32,469 bases of DNA from the NCBI GenBank assembly GCA_031292095.1, contig JARLHU010000100.1, positions 1 to 32,469 on the forward strand, given 5' to 3'. A program made the position numbers and the translations under genes. The notes beneath the pieces were generated by a model. It made no database searches and was not told the origin of the DNA. It saw only the letters and a list, made by a program, of their open reading frames with translations. The DNA comes from Desulfosporosinus sp. Its GTDB lineage: Bacteria > Bacillota > Desulfitobacteriia > Desulfitobacteriales > Desulfitobacteriaceae. The number at the start of each line of letters is the position of its first letter. The stretch's first letter is position 1. Shown here piece by piece: positions 23,193 through 30,929 of this stretch.

Positions 23193-23987
23193 TCAGCGCA
23201 GACCAACGAGTTTTTTTAGTTTATCTAGAAGTCCTAAAGGCACATCAAGGTTCATTAGGGCTACTTCTTCTCCTTTAATCCGCCTAGTGATCCGCCGATA
23301 AGCCTCTCCGGCTTTTGACCCCTGATCCATAACAGCGGGTTCGCCACGGTTCGTGGAAATCACAATACTCTCGTCCTCCGGAACGACACCGATAAGTTCA
23401 ATGGCCAAAATATCCAGGATATCCGAGATATCCATCATGTCCCCACGTTTAACCATTTCCGGACGAATCCGGTTGATGATTAATTTCGGATTTCTCAGCT
23501 CTGCTGCTTCCAAAAGCCCAATAATACGGTCTGCATCACGTACTGCGCTTACTTCGGGCGTGCAAACAACAATCGCTCGATCTGCACCGGCAATCGCATT
23601 GCGAAAGCCCTGTTCGATTCCTGCCGGACAATCAATGATCGCAAACTCGAATTCTTCTCTAAGTTCTGCGGCTAATGTTCTCATTTGCTCGGGACTAACC
23701 GCTGATTTGTCCTTCGTTTGTGCAGCCGGTAGCAAGAACAGATTCGCAAAACGTTTATCTTTAATGAGCGCTTGCTTTAAACGGCAATTTCCACTGGTCA
23801 CATCCACTAGATCGTAGACTATGCGGTTTTCCAAGCCCATCACCACATCGAGGTTACGCAAACCAATATCCGTATCGACAAGAACGACCTTATGTCCGGC
23901 GGCTGCCAGTCCTGTACCAATGTTTGCGGATGTTGTTGTTTTGCCTACGCCCCCTTTTCCGGAAGTTACAACGATTATCTCACCCAT
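23193..23987 (-). CDS. minD: Septum site-determining ATPase MinD
   Basis: Membrane-associated P-loop ATPase that recruits MinC. The deviant Walker A GKGGVGKTT is at residues 10-18 with the early signature Lys, then VDTDIGLRNLDVVMGLENR, IIDCPAGIEQGF (Walker B-like) and VCTPEVSAVRDADRIIG. The C-terminal amphipathic targeting helix LLDKLKKLVGLR is intact. The 264-residue product starts at the ATG at 23987 behind AAAGGTAGG; the frame is open 19 codons further up but those overlap minC's end without a better site. It is followed by minE. Confidence 0.98.
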   Translation of the reverse strand: MGEIIVVTSGKGGVGKTTTSANIGTGLAAAGHKVVLVDTDIGLRNLDVVMGLENRIVYDLVDVTSGNCRLKQALIKDKRFANLFLLPAAQTKDKSAVSPEQMRTLAAELREEFEFAIIDCPAGIEQGFRNAIAGADRAIVVCTPEVSAVRDADRIIGLLEAAELRNPKLIINRIRPEMVKRGDMMDISDILDILAIELIGVVPEDESIVISTNRGEPAVMDQGSKAGEAYRRITRRIKGEEVALMNLDVPLGLLDKLKKLVGLR

Positions 23988-24022
23988 ATTTAGACCTACC
24001 TTTCCACATGACTTATTCTTCC

Positions 24023-24706
24023 CTAACGGTCCTTGCCACGCCAACCATTCATACCAGCCGCTTCTACTATCAATTGGTCATCTTTAATTCTGGCAATTTC
24101 CGGACCCCGTTCGCCGACTTTCCCATCCGGTGCCCTAGTCACCAAATCCGCAATCCGCAATTGTGTCGGGGCTAAATGATAAGCGCTCACTGAGGCTTTC
24201 CGCTCGCCCGTTGCTCCAGCGTGGGCAACTCCCCGAAGGGAACCTAAAACGACAATGTTACCGGTTGCGATAATTTCTGCTCCGGGATTAACGTCACCTA
24301 AAACAACAATATGACCCTCAAATTGAACGCTCTTCCCAGAACGTAGTGTGCGTTCCACAAAGAGACAGCTTCCTTCCACCATCCCTTCCTCCCTAAGTCG
24401 TGTTTCTTTATCCTCTGTTGCATAGGCTTGGGCCTTACCTGGCACATACACTTCCTCCGTGGTCAACCATCCAGCGAGTTCCAGCTGATGTTGTTTTAGG
24501 ACTGTGGCTAACATAGTGTGTTCGTCCTCAGCATATTCCTTTTTCCCAGCATAGCACCGGACGGTCGCGCCTTGTAGGAATTGAACAGAATTCTTCAGTA
24601 GTTTATCGAGTTCGTTCATCAGTAATCCAAAGTCCGCAGCCGGATCAAGGTACAGGACCAATCCTTCGCGGGTTCCCTTAAGTGCCACATGTTCAGTCCG
24701 TGTCAA
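24023..24706 (-). CDS. minC: Septum formation inhibitor MinC
   Basis: Inhibits FtsZ polymer assembly. The N-terminal domain (VALKGTREGLVLYLDPAADF) is followed by a linker and the C-terminal right-handed beta-helix with glycine-rich turns (VVLGDVNPGAEIIATGNIVVLGSLRGVAHAG) that binds MinD. I choose the TTG at 24706, nine bases from GGGGGA, giving 227 residues. A GTG at 24688, beginning VALKG, is closer to the family's usual start, and a TTG at 24715 is also open. It is first in minCDE, behind a possible promoter and after the PBP2 terminator. Confidence 0.92.
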   Translation of the reverse strand: MTRTEHVALKGTREGLVLYLDPAADFGLLMNELDKLLKNSVQFLQGATVRCYAGKKEYAEDEHTMLATVLKQHQLELAGWLTTEEVYVPGKAQAYATEDKETRLREEGMVEGSCLFVERTLRSGKSVQFEGHIVVLGDVNPGAEIIATGNIVVLGSLRGVAHAGATGERKASVSAYHLAPTQLRIADLVTRAPDGKVGERGPEIARIKDDQLIVEAAGMNGWRGKDR

Positions 24707-24743
24707 CCTGCACAATCCCCCATCGTTTGTCTTTTAAATGTTC

Positions 24744-24771
24744 TCTATAAAATTCTACAAGCCTGTCCCAA
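24744..24771 (-). promoter_or_regulatory. Possible sigmaA promoter of minCDE
   Basis: TTGGGA (24766-24771), 16 bases, then TATAGA (24744-24749) on the minus strand, between the PBP2 terminator and minC. It is plausible because a strong terminator precedes minC, but both boxes deviate from consensus. Confidence 0.4.
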
Positions 24772-24784
24772 TTCCCTTTTTACA

Positions 24785-24818
24785 ATTTGAAAAAACGAGG
24801 GCGAATTTCCTCGTTTTT
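24785..24818 (-). terminator. Intrinsic terminator after PBP2
   Basis: The 10-bp stem AAAAACGAGG/CCTCGTTTTT with an eight-base loop is overlapped by the PBP2 stop codon at its edge. T-runs at the stem ends allow use on both strands; on the minus strand it ends the mre-PBP2 group. Confidence 0.85.
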
Positions 24819-26938
24819 CAACCCCCATTCGTGGACTTCCAACCAAAATACTTCATAAAGGCCGCCTTAGCGACGTAACCCGCCGTTTCCCCCCCATGGC
24901 TCCCATATTCTACTACCCCGGCGAAGGCAATTTGAGGATGATCATAGGGAGCAAACGCTACAAACATTCCGTTGTATACATTTTCTAAAGCCGTCCCGAC
25001 GTTACCTGTTTGAGCAGTTCCGGTCTTAGCCCCACCGGAAAAATCCGGTAGATCTGCAAAGATAAATTGAGCCGTCCCAGCGTTGGACCCGCTCCCTGTC
25101 ACGACAGCGCGCATACCTTCTTTAACATAATTCAGGTCATCCGGAGAAACCGATACGGAATTTAAAACCTTAGGTTGATTTTCCAAAACGGTTTTCCCAG
25201 TTACTGGATCTAGCAGTTTATTGACAACATACGGCTGAAAGTGTTTTCCGCCATTCACTATGGTTGCCACATAATTGGCTAATTGCAAAGGGGTATAGGT
25301 GTTATACCCTTGCCCTATGGCATTATTATAGCTGTCATAGACCAACCAGTCGACATGCTCACTGACGTTTTGCTTGTACTCAATATTAACCTGATTAATC
25401 TCTGAGTCTTTTGCAGCTTGCAGCTTCTGCTTTGCTTTTGCATCCGTGGCACTTGCCAGTTTGGGAGCATAAGCGCTCTCGATCGCAGCCAACTTCTTAT
25501 CACGTGACTTCTCAAAATTAGGACCAAAATACGATTTTTTCCATTCCGCTGAAGGTGCGATTCCATTGGCTTCTCCTGGCAAATCAATACCACTTGCGAC
25601 ACCTAACCCAAATTCATTGGCGACCTGTTTAATGGTCTCTGGGTTAGCATCAAAAACGCGACGTCCCATCACTTCAAAATAAATGTCCGAGGACATAGCG
25701 AGAGCTTTCGAGAGATTGACTAGTCCGAAATAATTCCCTCCCCATTCCGGAAAACCTCCAGATTGAGAGTTTGAACTTCCTAAGGAGGACATTTTATCAT
25801 CAATCTGTTCATATGGCGTCGTTAGGTTGAGTTTTAAGGCGGCCATCGCTGTCACCATTTTAAAGACCGATCCTGGAGGATACGTACCGGCCAATGCCCG
25901 GTTAAGGGAAGCTGCCGGTGCATCTATATTGGTGAAATACTTGTCCGATGCGGCCTGAGAAATGTTGCCGATTAACTCGTTTGGATCCATGGCGGGCCGA
26001 GAAGCCATGGCCAAAATTTTGCCTGTATTGACATCGATCACCACGGCCGCTCCGGCATGAGCGTTCGGATTAGTCTTTTGAATATCCGCTATACGCTCAT
26101 CAAGACTATCTTCCACAACCTTTTGCAAGTCAGAGTCAATCGTCAGTTGAACAGTCTCTCCCGCCTTTGGGGGATTGAGCACTTTTTTGGAAACAGGCCG
26201 GGCACTATTGTCAACTTCAACTTGTTGAACACCCTCAACGCCTCGCAACCAGAAATCATATGATCTCTCAACCCCATCCTTACCGATCAAATCCCCCTGT
26301 GCGTATTCAAATCCCGCTTTAATTGCATCGGGATTCTGATTAAATTGAGCGATCTCCTTTTCCCCTATCTCACGAACATACCCGAGGACCTGGCCGGCCA
26401 GGACCTTTTGAGGATAAGCACGCACCGGGACAGGGTCTACACTCACTCCCGGAAGCTCATCCTGGTGCTCGGCTATAACAGCTTGGAGAGTCTGAGGGAC
26501 ATGCTCAAGGATCATGACTGGGCGATAGCGCTCCCATTGATGATTCTGAATATTAACTAAGATATCTTCGGTAATCGATTCAACCGACTCATTAGGATTG
26601 GGCCAGTCCTGGTTAAGTTTAATGAAACCCGCTAATCGCGCGACAACATCTTTCCAGTTACTTACTTTCGATTGTTGTAAATCCAACCAGTCAAGGTTGA
26701 GAACGAACTCCGGAACGCTCGTCACTAAAATCTTACCGTTTTTATCTACAACATCCCCCCTTGTAGCAGGCACCTTCACAAGTTGCAAAGCGTTTCCCTG
26801 CGCCTTGGCGGCATAATAAGGACCTTGGGAGATCTGTAAATGCCAAAGGTTAAAACCCAGAATCAAGAAAACGAGAACCACTACAACACTTAACCCCCAA
26901 AGACGATGTAAATAAGGCTTTCGTTCTTGGTCATCCAA
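24818..26938 (-). CDS. mrdA: Penicillin-binding protein 2 (class B, elongasome transpeptidase)
   Basis: Membrane-anchored transpeptidase of the elongasome. One N-terminal helix (LSVVVVLVFLILGFNLWHL) is followed by a PBP dimerisation region and the transpeptidase domain: SVFK near residue 356, SSD (the SxN/SxD motif) near 415 and KTG in GGAKTGTAQTG near 635. The frame is open 34 codons further, but that stretch is translated palindromic repeat. The TTG at 26938, nine bases after AGGAGG, is the likely start, giving 706 residues. Roughly residues 468-540 form a Lys/Ala-rich charged insertion between the domain core and NAIGQGY. It lies downstream of mreD and a structured repeat. Confidence 0.95.
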   Translation of the reverse strand: MDDQERKPYLHRLWGLSVVVVLVFLILGFNLWHLQISQGPYYAAKAQGNALQLVKVPATRGDVVDKNGKILVTSVPEFVLNLDWLDLQQSKVSNWKDVVARLAGFIKLNQDWPNPNESVESITEDILVNIQNHQWERYRPVMILEHVPQTLQAVIAEHQDELPGVSVDPVPVRAYPQKVLAGQVLGYVREIGEKEIAQFNQNPDAIKAGFEYAQGDLIGKDGVERSYDFWLRGVEGVQQVEVDNSARPVSKKVLNPPKAGETVQLTIDSDLQKVVEDSLDERIADIQKTNPNAHAGAAVVIDVNTGKILAMASRPAMDPNELIGNISQAASDKYFTNIDAPAASLNRALAGTYPPGSVFKMVTAMAALKLNLTTPYEQIDDKMSSLGSSNSQSGGFPEWGGNYFGLVNLSKALAMSSDIYFEVMGRRVFDANPETIKQVANEFGLGVASGIDLPGEANGIAPSAEWKKSYFGPNFEKSRDKKLAAIESAYAPKLASATDAKAKQKLQAAKDSEINQVNIEYKQNVSEHVDWLVYDSYNNAIGQGYNTYTPLQLANYVATIVNGGKHFQPYVVNKLLDPVTGKTVLENQPKVLNSVSVSPDDLNYVKEGMRAVVTGSGSNAGTAQFIFADLPDFSGGAKTGTAQTGNVGTALENVYNGMFVAFAPYDHPQIAFAGVVEYGSHGGETAGYVAKAAFMKYFGWKSTNGG

Positions 26939-26956
26939 CTTGCAAAACCTCCTCCT

Positions 26957-27020
26957 TATTCGTGGTTCGATATTCGTGGTTCGTGGTTCGAATTGTGAAT
27001 TCGATTCAACGAATCGACAA
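26957..27020. repeat. TTCG-rich palindrome family, copy 5 (half element)
   Basis: Only the left part is present: repeated TTCGTGGTTCGA units and the inner hairpin TTCGATTC AAC GAATCGA. The right arm is missing. It lies just upstream of the ribosome site of PBP2 and has been read as a false N-terminal extension in that frame. Confidence 0.75.
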
Positions 27021-27060
27021 CAAAACTGTGTCACTAACACACAGATGATATTTCATTAAC

Positions 27061-27088
27061 ATGCAAACAAGAACCGTCCCCCGTTGCC
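27061..27088. repeat. REP-like motif, GGGGACGGTTCTT class
   Basis: ATGCAAACAAGAACCGTCCCC followed by CGTTGC, the same core as at 4228, 16101 and 32047. It precedes a TTTGCGTC AAA GACGCAAA hairpin and the structured repeat copy. Confidence 0.6.
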
Positions 27089-27168
27089 TAAGCGCCTTTG
27101 CGTCAAAGACGCAAACAGCCCCACAGAGTGCCTAACGTTGTCCCGACTCCCGTCGACCCCAAAGCCAG

Positions 27169-27395
27169 GAGGAAGTTTCTTAGCTTAGTGAAGCACTTAG
27201 CGGAATTGCGTCAATGAGCGCAGGCGATAAGGCGTGAAGAAAAGCAACGGGACTTGTCCATGGATGGACTGATGCCGCGGTGCCAAGGATGGCAAGGAGC
27301 GGCGCACATGCAGAAAGCCCAGAGGTTTTGCTTTTTAGCCTTAGCGTCAAGCGAATAGCAATGTAGCGTGTGCGAACGTGCTAAGACACTTCCTC
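27169..27395. repeat. Structured repeat with covarying helices, copy 3, with insertion
   Basis: The outer arms GAGGAAGTTTCTTAGC (27169-27184) and GCTAAGACACTTCCTC (27380-27395) pair with one mismatch. Internal helices are GGCGATAAGGC/GCCTTAGCGTC (27223-27233 with 27338-27348) and AAAAGCAA/TTGCTTTT (27240-27247 with 27328-27335). About 55 bases (27251-27305), themselves able to form two hairpins, are inserted in the apical loop. The right edge is 1 base from the mreD stop. With the motif at 27061 and the repeat remnant at 26957 it accounts for the gap between mreD and PBP2. Confidence 0.87.
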
Positions 27396-27396
27396 A

Positions 27397-27903
27397 CTAT
27401 CTCTCATATCGCGGCCTATACCGCAACCAACCATGCAAGAAGGACCTGTGAATCAAAGGATAGGTTACCGGAACAAGAATTGCGTTGTAGAGGGCGACCC
27501 CAAGCACCAACTGACCAATATCCCCTAAAGACCAATGGAGCCCGGCTCCCAGGCTCAAAAAGGCGACCACGACTTGCCCCACTATAGTGACGACAAAAAC
27601 CATAAACGTTGTCAAGAGAAAATTATCTCGATACCAACGCTCAGCAAGCCAAAAACTTAAACAGGCGACCACTGCGAGCGTAAGCGTATACATTCCAATA
27701 TACCGCCCCAAATATAGGTCTTCTAATAAGCCCGCACCCAGTCCCCATAAGACACTCGTCGACAATCGGTGATGCATGGCCATATATATCGTTAAGAGCA
27801 TGAGTAAATCCGGTTTAATTCCTGACCAAGCCCAAAAATGAAAGACGGTCCCTGGCAAAATAAGGCTCAGCAAAAACATAACCACGAGCAGAACATAACG
27901 CAT
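27397..27903 (-). CDS. mreD: Rod shape-determining protein MreD
   Basis: A small integral membrane protein of the elongasome, bridging MreC and the wall-synthesis enzymes. The 168 residues form about five hydrophobic helices (RYVLLVVMFLLSLILPGTVF at the start). The region KPDLLMLLTIYMAMHHRLSTSV, then GLGAGLLEDLYLGRYIGMYTL, is characteristic of MreD. The ATG overlaps the last base of the mreC stop (TAATG), indicating coupled translation. The stop codon is only 1 base from the structured repeat. Confidence 0.94.
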   Translation of the reverse strand: MRYVLLVVMFLLSLILPGTVFHFWAWSGIKPDLLMLLTIYMAMHHRLSTSVLWGLGAGLLEDLYLGRYIGMYTLTLAVVACLSFWLAERWYRDNFLLTTFMVFVVTIVGQVVVAFLSLGAGLHWSLGDIGQLVLGVALYNAILVPVTYPLIHRSFLHGWLRYRPRYER

Positions 27904-28775
27904 TATTTCCCCCCCACTGTTTTAACGATATAAGCCTCTTCTAAGGCATCAAAATCGACCAGGGGTTCAATATAAGCGGTTTTGAGCAAACCCAAAGGGT
28001 CGAGCTGAATTTCCTTTACTTTCCCGATCGGGACATCTTTAGGGTAAACCCCACCACTACCGGAAGTAAACACCAGGTCTCCAGCATTGACATTATCTTC
28101 TCTGCGAAAAAGCATTTGTAAATTCCCTTCCGGAGTCAGGCGTGAACCGCGCTTATAGGTCCCTTGCACAATCCCAAAGGTCCCGTCGCCCGTGCTACCA
28201 CGCACCACGGCACCTACTTGCCCTTCCCCATCGAGGATCAGCAAAACTTCTGAGGTATTCGAAGAAACGGAAACAATCTTTCCCACAAGCCCCAAAGCGC
28301 CGATGACCGGGTCATTCGCCACAACCCCATCGTTACTGCCACGGTTCAAAGTCAAAGTTCGGTACCAAGTAGTCGGGTTTCGATTAATGACACTAGCCCC
28401 GATCTTTGCAAACTTATCGAGCGAAGGGCTTCGAAACTGCCCCTGATCAAGTTCCGTATAACGCATACCAGCCAACACTTGTTCTTTCAGCTTCAAATTA
28501 TCCCCTGTTAACTGATCTACCTTCTTGCTTAAGGCTTCATTTTCTATCTGAACCCCTCGGAAGTCCCACAATACCTTCGTATTATCCCGAATTCCATTCC
28601 CCAGCATAAGAATCGGCTTTTCTATCGGGCTTAAGATGCGTTGCAGAAATCCTCCAACGGGATTGGGGAAATTGCTATCCAATCCCGTTAACCGGATACT
28701 AATAAGTACACCTAACAACAGAAAGAAAACGAGAACCGCAATTCCCGTTACATTAACTCTTTTCCCCACCATCAT
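27903..28775 (-). CDS. mreC: Rod shape-determining protein MreC
   Basis: A periplasmic-side scaffold of the elongasome with a single N-terminal membrane helix (VTGIAVLVFFLLLGVLISI), a coiled coil (NEALSKKVDQLTGDNLKLKEQVL) for dimerisation and the two beta-barrel MreC domain (ASVINRNPTTWYRTLTLNRGSNDGV, then GALGLVGKIVSVSSNTSEVLLI). It has 290 residues from the ATG at 28775. A GGGGAGG site lies so close that the ATG at 28772 or the GTG at 28769 may be the true start. It is coupled to mreD and separated from mreB by a 280-base structured gap. Confidence 0.95.
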   Translation of the reverse strand: MMVGKRVNVTGIAVLVFFLLLGVLISIRLTGLDSNFPNPVGGFLQRILSPIEKPILMLGNGIRDNTKVLWDFRGVQIENEALSKKVDQLTGDNLKLKEQVLAGMRYTELDQGQFRSPSLDKFAKIGASVINRNPTTWYRTLTLNRGSNDGVVANDPVIGALGLVGKIVSVSSNTSEVLLILDGEGQVGAVVRGSTGDGTFGIVQGTYKRGSRLTPEGNLQMLFRREDNVNAGDLVFTSGSGGVYPKDVPIGKVKEIQLDPLGLLKTAYIEPLVDFDALEEAYIVKTVGGK

Positions 28776-28848
28776 TCCTCCCCGCTCTAAGGCATATTCA
28801 AGTAAATAACCAGTCAGTCTGCCAGTCTATTTCGTGTCATACTGCGTC

Positions 28849-28889
28849 GGAATGTTCACCTAATAGCCCCGCTATGAGGTGAACATTCC
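28849..28889. repeat. Long hairpin upstream of mreC
   Basis: The 13-bp arms GGAATGTTCACCT / AGGTGAACATTCC are continued by ATAGC/GCTAT around CCC, separated by one A-G mismatch. There is no adjacent T-run, so it is not an ordinary terminator. Confidence 0.8.
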
Positions 28890-28892
28890 TCC

Positions 28893-29013
28893 TTGCACTA
28901 GTCAGAAAGTATAAGTGCAACTAAGGCGACCGCCTGCGCTGTGCTGCAAGAAGGCTAATTCGTGCGAAGACAGTGTCTTCGGGTGCTAGCCAAGTTTTCT
29001 TTATCTGACGCAA
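28893..29013. repeat. Palindromic non-coding element between mreB and mreC
   Basis: Terminal inverted repeats TTGC..GTCAGA and TCTGAC..GCAA bound about 120 bases. Inside is a hairpin GGCTA..GAAGAC AGT GTCTTC..TAGCC (28953-28991). It has the shape of a small non-autonomous mobile element or a structured RNA. There is no coding potential. Confidence 0.6.
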
Positions 29014-29055
29014 AATATCCATGGCATCTTTGACTTGTTATTTTCTTTCATATGC

Positions 29056-30075
29056 CTAACTCTTTTGCGAGGCGGCAATTTTCCGTAGAATATCTGAATG
29101 TTCTAGAACATGCCCCGTCCCTATGACGACACAGGATAGAGGGTCCTCCGCCAAGTGCACCGCAATACCCGTTTCATCTGAGATAAGTCTATCTAAATTA
29201 CGGAGTAAAGAACCTCCACCTGCCATCATAATGCCCCTGTCCATAATGTCTGATGACAATTCCGGCGGTGTTTTCTCCAAACACGATTTTACGGCATCAA
29301 CAATGGCCATGACCGGTTCTTGCAGAGCCTCTTGAATCTCTTCTGAGGTCACTTCAACCGTTTTAGGGAGTCCAGTTAATAAATCCCGTCCACGTACCGT
29401 AAACTTACCGGGTTCGGCCTTGTACGCAAACCCAATTTCAAATTTGAGTGCTTCAGCAGTACGATAACCGATCATTAAATTATAACGTCTCTTAATGTGA
29501 GCAACAATAGCATCATCCATTTCATCACCTGCCACACGAATCGAACGACTTGTTACGATCCCGCCCAACGAAATAACGGCTACTTCTGTTGTCCCTCCCC
29601 CGATGTCGACGATCATATTTCCGGTCGGTTCACTGACAGGGAGCCCTGCCCCAATAGCCGCTGCCATAGGCTCTTCCAAAATAATCGGGTCTTTCGCACC
29701 TGCCGCCATAGCTGCTTCTTTAACCGCCCGCTCCTCTACCGGGGTAACACCAGAAGGCACACAAATGACCACACGTGGACGAATAAAAGGATGTTCTGTC
29801 CCCAGTGCTCGACTAATAAAATATTTTAACATTTTTTGTGTAACATTAAAATCTGAAATAACCCCATCTTTCAAGGGCCGAATTGCCACGATATTACTAG
29901 GAGTCCGACCGATCATTTCTTTGGCTTTGTCGCCGACGGCCAAAGGGGTCTTAGTGGTAATATCCATGGCCACTACGGAGGGTTCCCGTACAACAATTCC
30001 CCTTCCCTTAACATGAACCAATGTATTTGCAGTTCCCAAATCGATTCCTAAGTCCCTGCTAAAAAAATTAAACAT
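29056..30075 (-). CDS. mreB: Rod shape-determining actin-like protein MreB
   Basis: Actin-like ATPase that directs lateral wall synthesis. Phosphate-1 loop DLGTANTLV is near residue 12, then [14 protein letters not shown], the second phosphate loop [18 protein letters not shown] and the adenosine motif [13 protein letters not shown]. The length is 339, normal for MreB. AAGGAAGGAG lies 12 bases upstream of the ATG. It heads the mreB-mreC-mreD-PBP2 group, though the gap to mreC is long and holds a palindromic element. Confidence 0.98.
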   Translation of the reverse strand: MFNFFSRDLGIDLGTANTLVHVKGRGIVVREPSVVAMDITTKTPLAVGDKAKEMIGRTPSNIVAIRPLKDGVISDFNVTQKMLKYFISRALGTEHPFIRPRVVICVPSGVTPVEERAVKEAAMAAGAKDPIILEEPMAAAIGAGLPVSEPTGNMIVDIGGGTTEVAVISLGGIVTSRSIRVAGDEMDDAIVAHIKRRYNLMIGYRTAEALKFEIGFAYKAEPGKFTVRGRDLLTGLPKTVEVTSEEIQEALQEPVMAIVDAVKSCLEKTPPELSSDIMDRGIMMAGGGSLLRNLDRLISDETGIAVHLAEDPLSCVVIGTGHVLEHSDILRKIAASQKS

Positions 30076-30099
30076 GTTTCGCTAAAACTCCTTCCTTAA

Positions 30100-30242
30100 T
30101 CGAGGCACGAGATTCGATGTTCGAATCGAAGCGAACAAAGTTCGCAGTATATAATTAAAGCCCGCCCTAACGTCCATTCCGTTCTTCTATTCGCAGAATC
30201 GAATTCAAAGTTCGAACCTCGAATATCGAACCTCGAACTTCG
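30100..30242. repeat. TTCG-rich long palindrome family, copy 6 (reversed)
   Basis: Left arm words CGAGGCACGAGATTCGATGTTCGAA and right arm TTCGAACCTCGA..CCTCGAACTTCG, with TTCTATTC GCA GAATCGAA within. It has the same orientation and GAGG/CCTC arms as copy 4. The right edge touches the radC stop codon. Confidence 0.82.
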
Positions 30243-30929
30243 TTATAAGATTCCGCGTTCCTTCAAACTAATAAATCGGTTATCTCCGATAATCACGTGA
30301 TCAAGTACTTCAATCCCAAGAATCTTTCCCCCGTCGGCCAAACGACGTGTTACTTCAATATCTTCCTGGCTGGGAGTTGGATCACCACTGGGGTGATTGT
30401 GCAATAAAATAATAGCGTTTGAGTTGCGTCGTATTGCTTCTTTAAAACACTCCCGCGGGTGAACCAAAGATGAGTTAAGTGAACCAATCGAGACCGGGCT
30501 GATCCCCAGAACATGATTTTTCGTTGATAGAGAAACCACACGGAAATGCTCCCGATCAAGGAACCGCATTTCCTCCATCACAATGTGCGCCACATCTTGG
30601 GGAGAATTGACGATAGGCCTTGACATCGGATTAACCGAAACTGAGCGGCGCCCTAATTCCAAAGCGGCCTTTACTTCTGCTGATTTTGCTTTCCCTAAGC
30701 CATGTAGTTGGGCTAACTCATGGACCGTCAATTTCCCTAACCCTGCCAGACCACCAACCTCCACCAAAACGCGCTCCGCCAGCGTCAAAACGTTTTCTCC
30801 TTTGATACCAGTACGGAGCAAGATCGCCAGGATTTCGCGGTTAGATAATGCTTCAGGGCCTAATTGATAGAGCCGTTCACGTGGCAAAAGTTCCTCTGGT
30901 AAATCTTTCAAACGCCGATAATCCATCAT
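30243..30929 (-). CDS. radC: RadC family JAB/MPN-domain protein
   Basis: UPF0758/RadC protein; the fold is a metal-dependent JAMM domain, and the historical DNA-repair assignment is doubtful. A helix-hairpin-helix start (GLGKLTVHELAQLHGLGKAKSAEVKAALELG) precedes the JAMM motif HNHPSGDPTPSQED. The length is 228, typical. Two adjacent ATGs (30929 and 30926) follow GAGGTGA; the second has better spacing. It overlaps the end of maf by 53 bases, so the genes are coupled, and it sits before mreB as in Bacillus. Confidence 0.95.
   Translation of the reverse strand: MMDYRRLKDLPEELLPRERLYQLGPEALSNREILAILLRTGIKGENVLTLAERVLVEVGGLAGLGKLTVHELAQLHGLGKAKSAEVKAALELGRRSVSVNPMSRPIVNSPQDVAHIVMEEMRFLDREHFRVVSLSTKNHVLGISPVSIGSLNSSLVHPRECFKEAIRRNSNAIILLHNHPSGDPTPSQEDIEVTRRLADGGKILGIEVLDHVIIGDNRFISLKERGIL

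Noticed and set aside
28893..29013. Attachment site or IS remnant between mreB and mreC
   Set aside because: Terminal inverted repeats are present, but I see no transposase fragment, tRNA or target-site duplication, so I report only a palindromic element.
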